This document shows, one piece after another, positions 18,801-26,925 of a DNA stretch of 64,000 nucleotides. A program made the translations under genes and the position numbers. The notes beneath the pieces were generated by a model, which saw nothing but the letters and a program-made list of their open reading frames with translations, made no database searches and was not told the DNA's origin. The stretch is from Clostridia bacterium. Its GTDB lineage: Bacteria; Bacillota; Clostridia; Lachnospirales; Anaerotignaceae. Every line of letters starts with the position of its first letter. Positions within the stretch are counted from its first letter, which is position 1. Location of the stretch: assembly GCA_009929735.1 (NCBI GenBank), contig RZZU01000004.1:1-64000 (forward strand). The letters run 5' to 3'.

Positions 18801-18922
18801 ATTCCCAAGCCATAGTTAGCGGCAAGAAATTGTTCCCGAACCAACCCGAGAATTTTTCCTGCCAATGTGATCATCATCATGAAGCTGACAGCTTTCACTG
18901 CCTGATTGCCCTTTTGTGACAT
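15782..18922 (-). CDS. Fusion: MurJ/MviN-type flippase + O-antigen ligase/polymerase-like domain
   Basis: This 1046-residue polytopic membrane protein has two parts. Residues about 1-520 are a MurJ-type MOP flippase (GKILGLVREQFLAANYG at 22-38, SQIPRTFFDAVFASAISASF, and 13-14 membrane segments). After a basic linker (KNRKRAVLEGG...) residues about 630-1046 form an O-antigen ligase/Wzy-type membrane domain (FNNPNVLGEYL, TNSRGAMLGL, HVHNLFLQEFIELGLLGF). Flipping a lipid-linked unit and then polymerising or ligating it outside would be coupled in one chain. The reading frame is continuous and both halves keep their motifs. It heads the leftward operon. Whether the flippase half serves lipid II or the polymer unit is undecided; context favours the polymer. 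Confidence 0.88.
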   Translation of the reverse strand: MSQKGNQAVKAVSFMMMITLAGKILGLVREQFLAANYGLGMEAVAFLIASQIPRTFFDAVFASAISASFIPIFNEYLQKKGKEEAFSLANRFITLISAVTLMIMLLGMAFSEQFVWLFANGFDAQTAELSASLARMLFPTILFTAIAFSFVGILQSLDEFNIPAAISVASNAIIIFYFVFFNSKFGIYGLTAAFLIGWAMQAFIQIPSLQKKGYWYRPNFHFRDEGLKKIGKLMLPVMIGTWVQPINFMINCRFASQLYNGKEKVAALQYANNLYTIIVGVFVLAIANLIFPKLSRISGEADKAEFGSTVKITLRSMMFLLIPMMVGIMALSRPLVSLIYERGSFGADGTLLTATALFFFSLGVMGYGVQTILSRAFYANQDGKTPFYSGIVSVVVNAVLCGLLIKPMGLGGLALAAAVSSSVAAMVLLVPTVKRYPEIIDKKLILSLGKMVVCAGGMLVFVLGSFRFLEPRVGTGLVGRILVLAIPTGIGAFIYIALTILLQIEEGRMVFAVLGKLKNRKRAVLEGGQAGKKERKQRGYIRMFHGISWMIEDSFCFKILEKIIATIVYLWTGSLAYACYRKVCEGVGNAFWQSGILGFLRGDWDAALGTWHGIIPRTWRRLTVRSGKAVKERKNTLATVFAESFILRIFNENFIILCLCAIVFAIPILPTMLLALLCLGTLGVYAINLFLGRIRVQRTSLVSVFMGLFGVCLIYGSFTSYHFPKALQVMGIFLIFMSMFFVAKDCIDTEEKLDFVLFVMISTGVLIALYAVYQYVVGVEMDAAWVDAESFDIRTRAYATFNNPNVLGEYLILIGSLAAGMLWKVRNWFGRIFYFCCFGVVCLGLLATNSRGAMLGLMLSAGLFVLLAERKLIPLGLAGLAAMPFVLPASLWARLASSLTMSDSSSQYRLSIYRAGIDMVKHYWSTGIGVDAFNQVYPLFSFEAANAYHVHNLFLQEFIELGLLGFVVLLLLFLFFFQKLYGGMGKVPKRFQMLLAAFFGGFAGLLLQGMTDHIWFDYSIVLLFWCFMGIGMASVRVGEKQWQREK

Positions 18923-19066
18923 AATTGTTCTCCTGTCAAATGCACTTCCTTTGGGAAGTCAATTCTTTTGCAAACACACAAGATGGGTAGAGATTCATCC
19001 CCACCCATCCAATATTACCTTATTTTGCCCAAATTTACAATAAAACACTGTAAATTTCAAAGAATA
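18923..19066 (-). terminator. Possible terminator between the glycosidase gene and the polysaccharide operon
   Basis: A GATGGGT/ACCCATC stem (18982-19009) lies leftward of the phosphodiester glycosidase gene. The following bases are T/G-rich rather than a clean T run, so termination is uncertain and the operon promoter was not located. Confidence 0.35.
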
Positions 19067-21418
19067 TTATACCTTGCCAATTTCGAAGGAAACATCCTCG
19101 CCTTGGATGCGTAATTTTAACATACTAAAGTTCCCATTTACCGTGCCATCAGCCTTCCAAAGGTTCGGAAGATTGATGTAGCGTACGCCATCCTTCACAG
19201 CAGTCCACTGTGCCGTACCACTGCAAGAAACAACAAAGACAGCCTTGCCCTGCGCAACATACTTATTTAAAATTGCACGAAAATATGCCGTTTCTGCCCC
19301 CGAGTTAAAATCACCAGGTGTTTTATCCATAACAAGGATAATGGTATCGTTATCGGCCGCATCCAAATCTCTTGTCAAGCTTGCGTACTGAGAAGGATTT
19401 GTTGCACGAATGCCACCACTTGCCGCCGTAACCATGGCAAGGCTTGTATCCCCTCTGTTTAAGAAACGATACCCGCCAGTCCAGCTTAAGGTATCCAGCT
19501 TGGGCGCCGTTTTAATGTCGGTCTTGCCGCCATAAATTGCCACCTCTGCGTTAGAATCCACAGCATTTCTAGCCTTTGTTCTCACATCAGCATAGGTATT
19601 GTCAGCAATCTTTGCCGTTCCTGCATATGCAACAGTTCCGAGGATATTCAGGTAATAAGCCCCATCATTGGCTTTTGTCACTGTTTTTTGCAGAGGATCT
19701 GCCGCTGTGGTTGCCTTGGGCGTTGTCACCGCACCGCTTTTGCCAACGGTTACTGGGATATAAGCGGTTTGCCCATCTCTGGTGCATTTAATATAGGTTG
19801 AACCAGCTTTTGCCGCCGTAAAAACATTTGAATTCATTGTGCCGACAGACGCATCTGCCACCTCATATTTTGTTGTAGTGGATACCCAATGGCTGAACCC
19901 GTCTGTATCAACCACCTGCATGGCAATGGTTGCCTTTTCTCCTGCATTGTTAAGTTTAATACTTGTTGTGGTGGGCTTTACCCTGCTTGTAACCGCCGAA
20001 ACAACTCCTGTTTCAGAAGCAGACAAGCCATTATACAGTGCAGTCACTGCAAAGGTGCCGCTTTCGGAAGGGATAAAATCATATCCGTTCCATGTTCCGT
20101 TTACACCAACTGCCTGCATTGTCACTTCACTGGCAGGGATTTCAATACGGTTATAATATTCATCCAACCCGTAAACCTGAAAGGTCATCGTTTTATTTGG
20201 AACGGTGCGTGTCATAGACGGTGTAATTGCAATTTGCTCAACTTCACCTTTTTCTGCGTTCTGGAAAATACCGACAGCGTTGATTACCTTTCTTTCAGAT
20301 CCGTCAGAAACCGTATTTTCCACATCCAACTGCGTATCCTCTACTGTTTTTACAGCCATTGTGGAGGAACCGCCGCCATCTAAATGCATCGCATTATATG
20401 CGCCATATTCTTTCATGTAACCCGCCATTTCACTGTGTGTTGCGCCAATGCTGTCACCACGGCCGTCTACAACCATAATGATTGCAGTTTTACCATCTTG
20501 AGAAATACCGAATGCCGTTCTTGGCTGACGTCCGCTTGCCACAATTGAGGTTGCAGGTGCTTCTGTCCCATTGATGAGCAGCTTGCCGCCGCCGCCAAAA
20601 CCAACTTCCATATCGTCCAAATCAATAGAAGTGGTTACATTGTAGGTTATCACATCACCCACCTGAAATACATTCGCCGCATTGGTACGATAATCCTTAC
20701 TCATGACAATCAAGTATCCATCCTCGGGAACCGCTACGGTTTCTCCCGGCTCTGAAATATCTGTGATGACATCGTCCTCCACCACAAACTTCACAAGCCC
20801 TTCAAAACGCTTATCCAAATCCGCCGTGCTGCTCGCCGCCTGTCTGTCAAAATAAATTGGGAATACCATAGAGGTTACCTTATTGATTGACGCAAGCTCG
20901 ATGGTCTTTTTTTCATTTGCAAAGGTTGCAGTCATTTTGAAATAGTCAAAAAATGGGTTGTTATCCTCATCCATGAAAAAGGATGCGTACTGATCCTTAT
21001 CGTGATTTAAGGATGTACCCGCTGAAACCAATTCCCCGTCCTTTACCACAGCCCCAAAGGATGCAGAATAGGTGCCTGTCATCCCAAAAAAGTCAGAGTT
21101 TACACCTGCGAGAGCACCATTATCCGTCAAAAGCTTTTTCACCGTTTCTTTTAAGCCGTACTCAACAGTGCTTTCCACTTCTTTGAATTCCAGAGTGCTT
21201 TCTGTTAAATCCATCTTTAACACATACATATTCAGGATGCCAGCGTCCGTCATGCGGCTGTTTTTTTCATACACAACACCTCTGGTTACGGTCTGTTCCG
21301 TTTTTTGATCATAATATGTAGTTGCACCAAAAACCCACGCTGCCGGTGCAGAAACTGTCAGTACCGCCGCCAATAAGGCCCCCATTAATCTTTTCATTCC
21401 ACCCATTTGATACTTCAT
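19067..21418 (-). CDS. Secreted phosphodiester glycosidase-family protein (NAGPA/DUF2233)
   Basis: This 783-residue protein begins with a signal peptide (cleavage likely after VFGA near residue 31). Residues about 90-390 form a phosphodiester glycosidase (NAGPA-like) domain with GVNSDFFGM near 104, RTAFGISQDGK near 300 and the catalytic-region HLDGGGSSTM near 343. The rest contains Ig/Big-like modules (about 400-560) and a C-terminal beta domain of unknown role. The start follows AAAGGAG 8 bases upstream. Related enzymes release sugar-1-phosphate capping groups from teichoic acids or glycoconjugates. Beside a wall-polymer operon, trimming of that polymer is a reasonable guess. Confidence 0.85.
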   Translation of the reverse strand: MKYQMGGMKRLMGALLAAVLTVSAPAAWVFGATTYYDQKTEQTVTRGVVYEKNSRMTDAGILNMYVLKMDLTESTLEFKEVESTVEYGLKETVKKLLTDNGALAGVNSDFFGMTGTYSASFGAVVKDGELVSAGTSLNHDKDQYASFFMDEDNNPFFDYFKMTATFANEKKTIELASINKVTSMVFPIYFDRQAASSTADLDKRFEGLVKFVVEDDVITDISEPGETVAVPEDGYLIVMSKDYRTNAANVFQVGDVITYNVTTSIDLDDMEVGFGGGGKLLINGTEAPATSIVASGRQPRTAFGISQDGKTAIIMVVDGRGDSIGATHSEMAGYMKEYGAYNAMHLDGGGSSTMAVKTVEDTQLDVENTVSDGSERKVINAVGIFQNAEKGEVEQIAITPSMTRTVPNKTMTFQVYGLDEYYNRIEIPASEVTMQAVGVNGTWNGYDFIPSESGTFAVTALYNGLSASETGVVSAVTSRVKPTTTSIKLNNAGEKATIAMQVVDTDGFSHWVSTTTKYEVADASVGTMNSNVFTAAKAGSTYIKCTRDGQTAYIPVTVGKSGAVTTPKATTAADPLQKTVTKANDGAYYLNILGTVAYAGTAKIADNTYADVRTKARNAVDSNAEVAIYGGKTDIKTAPKLDTLSWTGGYRFLNRGDTSLAMVTAASGGIRATNPSQYASLTRDLDAADNDTIILVMDKTPGDFNSGAETAYFRAILNKYVAQGKAVFVVSCSGTAQWTAVKDGVRYINLPNLWKADGTVNGNFSMLKLRIQGEDVSFEIGKV

Positions 21419-21912
21419 TTTCTATTCTCCTTTATTTTACAAACAATTTTCTATTTTGACGCACCTTTTTGGTTTTTGTTCCCAAATTACCACTGATGAT
21501 TTACCAAAAAAGTCGTAATATGTCAACTTCCGCTTTTCATATTAGCACTTTTTCCATCTGATTTCCTCTTAATTTTCAAAATTTAATATATCTGTAATAT
21601 TTCGTTCTCCAAAGTTTACATAATGTTGACTTGGAATAATTTGATGTCCCGCTTGTGATTATTTTCATAAGTTTTTTATGAAATGCATTCTCTTTTGCCT
21701 TATCTTTTGTAACACGATTCTGCCTGAGGAAACGATTTCAAAATCATTTCTTCATTTACTCATAACCGCTTGCGTATGCCTTTTAGAAAGATGCGAAGGA
21801 CTTTGGGAAGTCCATTGTACTCTCCTTTTTAATTTTTCAAAAAAAGAATCCCGCTTTCCTGTCACCTTCTCTTCATAGAATTTTTGTCCACTTCATAAGA
21901 TGATAATGATAT
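21419..21912. promoter_or_regulatory. Divergent promoter region; sigma-A boxes for the lipoprotein gene
   Basis: About 500 AT-rich bases separate the leftward glycosidase from the rightward lipoprotein. For the latter, TTGTCC (21884-21889) and TGATAT (21907-21912) are 17 bases apart. No box pair was clear for the leftward gene and no ORF here has a ribosome site. Confidence 0.5.
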
Positions 21913-21931
21913 TAATTAGGAGGTTTTTATT

Positions 21932-22558
21932 ATGAAAAAAGCAGTATCCATTTGTCTTAGTTTGCTCCTTCTTTTCGGGGTCAGCGGCTGTGCGAAAGAA
22001 GAACCTTTATCAGAACTGGAGACGATACAAAAGCAGTTGGCCGAAATGGAGGGGTATTACTGCACCGCCACCCTCACCCGCACCTCAAACAAAGGTGAAA
22101 CCGTTTATGGAACCAAACAGTATGCAAAATCCACGGGAGAATATCGACTGGAACTAACCTCACCCGAAAGTGTAGCGGGGAATTACACTATATTTGATGG
22201 AAAAAGAATCTGTCAATATAACCCAAAGTTAGACAATAAACTGGTTAAGGATGTTCCTGCATCCCAGCACCGAAATGAATTATTTTTAGGACAGTTCCTC
22301 AATAACTATATGCAATCCGAGGGTGTCGGTGTAGAAACAGCCGCTTTGGATGAAACGCAGTGTGTTGTAATGGAAGCCGTTATTCCGGGCACTGACAGTG
22401 CCTTATCCTCAGAAAAACTATGGGTTGACCGGGAAACCTTTTTACCAAAAAGATTTATATTATATGATGCCGACGGGCAGGAACGCTATCGTCTGGATTA
22501 TGATGAATTTGTGTATAATCCTGATTTTGAGGAAGAACTTTTCCAAATTCAAGAATAA
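21932..22558 (+). CDS. GerS-like lipoprotein with LolA-type fold
   Basis: This 208-residue lipoprotein has a lipobox GVSGC at residues 16-20, so it is tethered to the outer face of the membrane. The mature part has the alternating beta pattern of LolA/MucB-type proteins: EGYYCTATLTRTSNKG near 43, TIFDGKRICQYNP near 88, and KLWVDRETFLPKRFILYD near 160. Clostridial GerS proteins of this type are needed for spore cortex modification and germination. That role is possible here but not shown. AGGAGG precedes the ATG by 8 bases. It is probably cotranscribed with mazF, 112 bases downstream. Confidence 0.75.
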   Translation: MKKAVSICLSLLLLFGVSGCAKEEPLSELETIQKQLAEMEGYYCTATLTRTSNKGETVYGTKQYAKSTGEYRLELTSPESVAGNYTIFDGKRICQYNPKLDNKLVKDVPASQHRNELFLGQFLNNYMQSEGVGVETAALDETQCVVMEAVIPGTDSALSSEKLWVDRETFLPKRFILYDADGQERYRLDYDEFVYNPDFEEELFQIQE

Positions 22559-22670
22559 AGGCTCTTTTTCATGGCAATAATGGTAGCAGTCAGGACAGAA
22601 GCCAAGTTTAAACATTACATATTTTCTATGCCTCTGCTGCCTGATGAATTTTTCAGCGGAGCGTGAGCCT

Positions 22671-23048
22671 ATGATCGTTAGAAGAGGAGATATTTTTTTT
22701 GCAGACTTAAGCCCAGTTGTGGGTAGTGAACAAGGGGGCATCCGCCCCGTATTAATCATACAAAACGATGTAGGCAATAAATATAGCCCCACCATCATCT
22801 GCGCAGCCATTACATCGCAAATGAACAAAGCAAAGCTGCCGACACATATCCCCCTATCCGCCGTAGCGTACGGCTTACCCAAAGACTCTGTTATCCTTTT
22901 GGAGCAAGTCCGTACCATTGATAAGCAAAGGCTAAAAGAAAAAGTTTGTCATCTGGATGCAGAAATAATGCATCGTGTTGACCAAAGCTTATTGATTAGC
23001 CTTAGTTTGCAGCAAACTTCGCAGCAAAAGGGGGTATCTAATGAGTAA
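22671..23048 (+). CDS. mazF: MazF/EndoA-type mRNA interferase
   Basis: This 125-residue endoribonuclease toxin is of the PemK/EndoA type, which cuts mRNA at short motifs (UACAU in Bacillus and several Clostridia). The N terminus [20 protein letters not shown] with [12 protein letters not shown] and the [11 protein letters not shown] segment are typical and complete. The start at 22671 follows GGAG; a longer in-frame start lacks a site. The usual CopG-like antitoxin gene and alr are not next to it; its upstream neighbour is the lipoprotein. A 14-codon frame overlaps the stop (23041-23085) but looks too short to be an antitoxin. Confidence 0.93.
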   Translation: MIVRRGDIFFADLSPVVGSEQGGIRPVLIIQNDVGNKYSPTIICAAITSQMNKAKLPTHIPLSAVAYGLPKDSVILLEQVRTIDKQRLKEKVCHLDAEIMHRVDQSLLISLSLQQTSQQKGVSNE

Positions 23049-23120
23049 GAAAAGAACCCTTTCAGGTGACTTCCGTACCATGTAGGCACCCCTTTCGCTG
23101 TCCTCTTTTTTTCTTGCATC

Positions 23121-23163
23121 AGAAAAAAGCGATCATTATCAAATGAATAATGATCGCTTTTTT
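23121..23163. terminator. Bidirectional terminator between mazF and the small membrane protein gene
   Basis: A long stem, AGCGATCATTAT with ATAATGATCGCT, is flanked by A6 on the left and T6 on the right. It can end both convergent transcripts. Confidence 0.9.
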
Positions 23164-23238
23164 CTATATCATTGCTGCTTTATTTAAACAATAACAAACA
23201 GCGTCATCCACCTAAATGTACCAAGTAAATACGTGTTT

Positions 23239-23424
23239 TTATTTTTTCTTACCTATGGATGCCATAAAAAGCCAAATAGAATAGAGCAATATAAAGACAA
23301 CAGCAAATATCACTGCATTTTTTAATGCAACAGGCTGTCCCATGACGAAAAGTGTTCCATAATACATAAGGGTACACAGTATGCCTGTGCCAAATGCTTT
23401 TTTCAATATTTCCAGCCAGCTCAT
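23239..23424 (-). CDS. Small two-helix membrane protein
   Basis: This 61-residue protein has two hydrophobic segments (about 12-27 and 35-55) and a lysine-rich C terminus (IGKKK). The ATG at 23424 is preferred because GAGGAG lies about 9 bases upstream. Further upstream the frame opens only with a non-ATG codon overlapping the udk stop. It follows uridine kinase by 11 bases and ends at the bidirectional terminator, so it shares the udk transcript. I do not recognise a family. Confidence 0.65.
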   Translation of the reverse strand: MSWLEILKKAFGTGILCTLMYYGTLFVMGQPVALKNAVIFAVVFILLYSIWLFMASIGKKK

Positions 23425-23435
23425 TCTTCGTCTCC

Positions 23436-24062
23436 TCAAACCTTTGTTCCGCTTACATGGTTATGTATCCTCTGAATTAAAATATCAAGTGCAACCACAT
23501 TATTTCCGCCCTCGAGCACAATAATATCCGAAGCACGTTTGCTCGGCTCGACAAACTGCTCGTGCATGGGCTTCACCGTTGTTAAATATTGGCTCACCAC
23601 GGAGTCGAGGCTTCTGCCCCGTTCCTTCACGTCCCTCAAAATACGGCGTAAAATTCTGACATCCGCATCGGTATCCACAAAAATTTTAATATCCATTAAA
23701 TTGCGTAAAAGCTCGTTTTGGAAAATCAAAATTCCTTCCACCACGATAACCTTTGTAGGGTAAATCAGCATCGTCTGATCTGAACGGTTATGCACCGTAA
23801 AATCATAAGTAGGACATTCAATTGCAATGCCTTGCCTGAGCTTTTGAATATGCGCAATCATAAGATCGGTTTCAAAGGCATCGGGATGATCATAATTTAA
23901 CAAGGATCTCTCTTCATAGGACATTTCATCATGCCGCTTATAATAATTATCGTGATATACCACGGTAACCTCTTCGCCAAAGCGTTCCTTCAGTCTGTTG
24001 GTCAAGGTTGTTTTTCCGCTTCCGGTCCCGCCGGCAATGCCGATAATCATCATTTCATCCAT
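23436..24062 (-). CDS. udk: Uridine kinase
   Basis: This 208-residue cytosolic kinase phosphorylates uridine and cytidine to UMP and CMP in pyrimidine salvage. The P-loop GIAGGTGSGKTTL lies at 8-20, DNYYKRHDEM near 37, YDHPDAFE near 57, and RRILRDVKERGRS near 155, all standard for Udk. GGAGG precedes the ATG with good spacing. It sits 25 bases behind an LCP gene, so it may be transcribed with the LCP pair, a link without obvious metabolic sense. Confidence 0.96.
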   Translation of the reverse strand: MDEMMIIGIAGGTGSGKTTLTNRLKERFGEEVTVVYHDNYYKRHDEMSYEERSLLNYDHPDAFETDLMIAHIQKLRQGIAIECPTYDFTVHNRSDQTMLIYPTKVIVVEGILIFQNELLRNLMDIKIFVDTDADVRILRRILRDVKERGRSLDSVVSQYLTTVKPMHEQFVEPSKRASDIIVLEGGNNVVALDILIQRIHNHVSGTKV

Positions 24063-24087
24063 TTGTTTGAGCCTCCCTTTTTCTCCC

Positions 24088-25419
24088 CTACTGTTCCTTT
24101 GTCCCTAAAATAATTCGGATCTCTGCATCATCGCCGACCTCGTCGGGCACAACCTCAATTTTGGCATCCGTAAAGAAGGAAATCAAATCAGAACCGACAC
24201 CCTCCTGCTTCACTTGAATCCGTGTATAGCTATTTTGCTCACCGCTGTAATTGGAAGGAGAGCCAACCTTGTAACCAGCATCCTCCAATTTTTTGCTGTA
24301 CTGTGCAGCTAACCCGGTAATACTTCCTCCGTTGGCAACCTCTATCAAAAGCGACTTGCTGTCTGTGGCTGTCCCCTCTGTATCGGCAGCAACGCTATAA
24401 AATACACGATCAACCATTTCTCTGGTTTCTTCCGCATCATTTAAAAAATAGGATACACCACCAACATATTGACCAACACCAGGCAGGGTTTCCATAGAAA
24501 TCTTGCTCATATCCATTTTATCCACATAATTCATATATTTTATTGCATCAGATAACGAAACATCTGTTTCAATATATTTATACATAACAGAAATCATATC
24601 AGGAAGATTCTTTAAAATCGTTTCGGTGCTTAACACCTTTTCTGCCAAAGCCTTTAAAAATAACTGCTGTACCTCAATTCTGCCTACATCCCCTTGAACA
24701 TAACGGCGGAAGCGAACCAGCTGTTCAGCCTTTTCTCCGTCCAAATGCTGCTGCCCTTCCTGTAAATCAATCAGCGGATCTCCAGTATCTCGCATATCCC
24801 AATACATATCCTGCGGAACATACATATCTACGCCGCCTATGGCATCCACAATGGCACGGAATGCCTCCAAATCAATCTTTACATAATGATCAATGTTAAT
24901 TCCCAAAAGGTCTTCTATCTGCAAAACAGCATTTTTACATCCAATTTCTTCGCCGCTGTAAGCGTGCACTGCGTTAAGCTTTGTAACATCACTGTAGGTG
25001 CGGCCTTCCGCTTTAATATTCGCTTTAACCTCGTCCGTCAGAGAAACTCTGGTATCTCTTGGCAATGAAACTAAGCTGATACTCTCTGCGGTACTGTCAT
25101 AATGCATAACAAAAATAACATCCGTTCTGGTTCCGTCCTTATCCACACCGAATACCGCTACATTTAACTTAATATTTCGTTTTAACAACGCATCCAAGAG
25201 GCTTGTGTCGGACGCATCATTGCTTATGGAACCATCATTTGCAAAAGGCGTGTTCCCAGTAATTTTGTAATATGCAAAGCAAGCACCGCCAGCCAGCATC
25301 ACAAATGCCAAAACAATAGAAAAAACAATTTTAAAAAATACTTTTATTGGGTTAAACCCTTTTTTCTTAGGGATCGCCCTGTCTGAATGCCGTGCAGGTT
25401 TTCTTTGCTTTTCGTTCAT
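24088..25419 (-). CDS. LytR-CpsA-Psr (LCP) family ligase with LytR_C domain
   Basis: This 443-residue membrane-anchored phosphotransferase has a basic N terminus, a membrane segment (about 29-51), an LCP catalytic domain (about 90-310) with FGVDKDGTRTDVIF and the catalytic-region SLPRDTRVS, and a C-terminal LytR_C domain (about 345-440, SLLIEVANGGSITGLA). LCP enzymes move undecaprenyl-linked wall polymers onto peptidoglycan. It follows its paralogue by 21 bases. With the polymer operon at 10-19 kb, attachment of that polymer to the wall is the natural role. Confidence 0.93.
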   Translation of the reverse strand: MNEKQRKPARHSDRAIPKKKGFNPIKVFFKIVFSIVLAFVMLAGGACFAYYKITGNTPFANDGSISNDASDTSLLDALLKRNIKLNVAVFGVDKDGTRTDVIFVMHYDSTAESISLVSLPRDTRVSLTDEVKANIKAEGRTYSDVTKLNAVHAYSGEEIGCKNAVLQIEDLLGINIDHYVKIDLEAFRAIVDAIGGVDMYVPQDMYWDMRDTGDPLIDLQEGQQHLDGEKAEQLVRFRRYVQGDVGRIEVQQLFLKALAEKVLSTETILKNLPDMISVMYKYIETDVSLSDAIKYMNYVDKMDMSKISMETLPGVGQYVGGVSYFLNDAEETREMVDRVFYSVAADTEGTATDSKSLLIEVANGGSITGLAAQYSKKLEDAGYKVGSPSNYSGEQNSYTRIQVKQEGVGSDLISFFTDAKIEVVPDEVGDDAEIRIILGTKEQ

Positions 25420-25440
25420 CTTCTCACCCGTCCGTTGTTT

Positions 25441-26622
25441 TTATTCTGCCATATTTTGCTCCGTTTCCGTCGATTCAATACCATAAATCAAACGGTCAAT
25501 CAAAGCTTTTGTTCCCTCTTCATCCATATCAAAATATGAGCCTCCCTCGCCGGGGATGGTATCTGTCGTCATTTGCGCAGGGTCAATGTCTTTTAAATAT
25601 TTCATATACTTTAATGCTTCAGAAAGCTTAATATCGCTTTCTGTTTTGTCCAGAGCAACCCCGATTATGCTATTCATATTTTTCAGTATCGACTCCGTAC
25701 TGCAAATCTTTTCCAAAAATGCCCGCATAAACTCCTGCTGCACCTGAATTCTTTTTAAATCCTTCTGCGCATAGCCCTCTCGAAAGCGAACCAACTGTTC
25801 GGCTTTATCCCCATCCAAGTGCTGAAAGCCGGGTTGAAGATCAATATAAAGGTCCTGATATGGGTCAACATAATACAGCCTGTCCTGAACCTCAATATCA
25901 ACACCGCCAACCGCATCTACAATATCACGAAAAGCAGATAAGTTTACTTTAATGTAATAATCCATTTTTATTCCAAGAATATCTTCCAACATCATAACAG
26001 AAAATGTACTGCGGTTGCCCTCTCCTGCATATGCGTGGACTTCGGTCAGCTTGCACTGTCCGTAAACCCCGTTTTTCTCTGGAACCGTTCGTCCGTTTTC
26101 CTGCAAAATTGACGTCATCTCGCTGGTCATGATTACTCTCGTATCCCTTGGAACTGCAATTAAAGAAAGTTGCTTTGTTGTCGTATTAAAGCTGGCAACC
26201 ATATTGACATCCGCACGAAAGCCATCCTCATCTGTTCCCAATATTGCCAGGTTGATAATCTCATCTTCCTTTTGCACAGGAGCAGCAGCCGAAACCTGAA
26301 ACGCTTGCTTTTCAGCCTTTCCTTCCCACTTTTGCAGTGCCACATAAGCCTTTGAGCAACCGTATGCCACCGCTAAAAGCAAAAGAATGCCAAAAATCAA
26401 AAAAATTCCTTGCATCCTCCTCCTTTTTGCTAACCGCCTGCGTCTATGATTTCGCTTTCCCTGCGCCGCCCTAACGGGGACTTCCTTATACTCGACATTG
26501 TTTGACCTCTGTGTGGTCATTTTGCTATGACTGCGTATTTGCTGACGGCGAGCAGATTCACTTTTTATTTTTATCTCATCACGTCTGTCCCTGTACTCGT
26601 GATCTATTCTTTTTCTGCGCAT
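25441..26622 (-). CDS. LytR-CpsA-Psr (LCP) family ligase
   Basis: This 393-residue protein has a very basic N-terminal tail (about 65 residues rich in R and K), a membrane segment (about 70-90) and an LCP domain with LGTDEDGFRADVNM, AVPRDTRVI and VRFREGYAQKD, the residues that bind the polyprenyl pyrophosphate. Unlike its neighbour it has no LytR_C domain. Start 26622 is chosen for GAGGAG about 9 bases upstream; a longer in-frame start lacks this. It is first of the leftward LCP-LCP-udk group. The two LCPs may serve different polymers. Confidence 0.92.
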   Translation of the reverse strand: MRRKRIDHEYRDRRDEIKIKSESARRQQIRSHSKMTTQRSNNVEYKEVPVRAAQGKRNHRRRRLAKRRRMQGIFLIFGILLLLAVAYGCSKAYVALQKWEGKAEKQAFQVSAAAPVQKEDEIINLAILGTDEDGFRADVNMVASFNTTTKQLSLIAVPRDTRVIMTSEMTSILQENGRTVPEKNGVYGQCKLTEVHAYAGEGNRSTFSVMMLEDILGIKMDYYIKVNLSAFRDIVDAVGGVDIEVQDRLYYVDPYQDLYIDLQPGFQHLDGDKAEQLVRFREGYAQKDLKRIQVQQEFMRAFLEKICSTESILKNMNSIIGVALDKTESDIKLSEALKYMKYLKDIDPAQMTTDTIPGEGGSYFDMDEEGTKALIDRLIYGIESTETEQNMAE

Positions 26623-26865
26623 TCTTCGTTTCTCCTCAAAAGTCAGTTTTTTCTGACATTTCTGCAACTTATTTATTATACCAAAACAAGCAAAAACTGA
26701 CAATGAAAAATCGGTTCTTTTATAAATTCACGCTGCTTTTCTACGATTACAGCATATTTTTGGCATTTTACTTATTATACATGAATATTTTAAGGAAAAA
26801 TCTACATTTTTCTTAATTATAATTTGACATTAATTTTTTATTATTCGACATTAATTCTCAAATTC

Positions 26866-26894
26866 TTTACTTTTTTTTCAAATGCTCGTATAAT
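26866..26894 (+). promoter_or_regulatory. Sigma-A promoter of the LTA-synthase-like gene
   Basis: TTTACT (26866-26871) and TATAAT (26889-26894) are 17 bases apart, about 30 bases before the start codon. Confidence 0.7.
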
Positions 26895-26925
26895 GCAAGC
26901 AATGAAAAATTTTGGAGGTAGCATG

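Noticed and set aside
23041..23085. 14-codon frame overlapping the mazF stop as an antitoxin
   Set aside because: Too short to fold as a MazE/CopG antitoxin and probably a chance overlap of the stop region.
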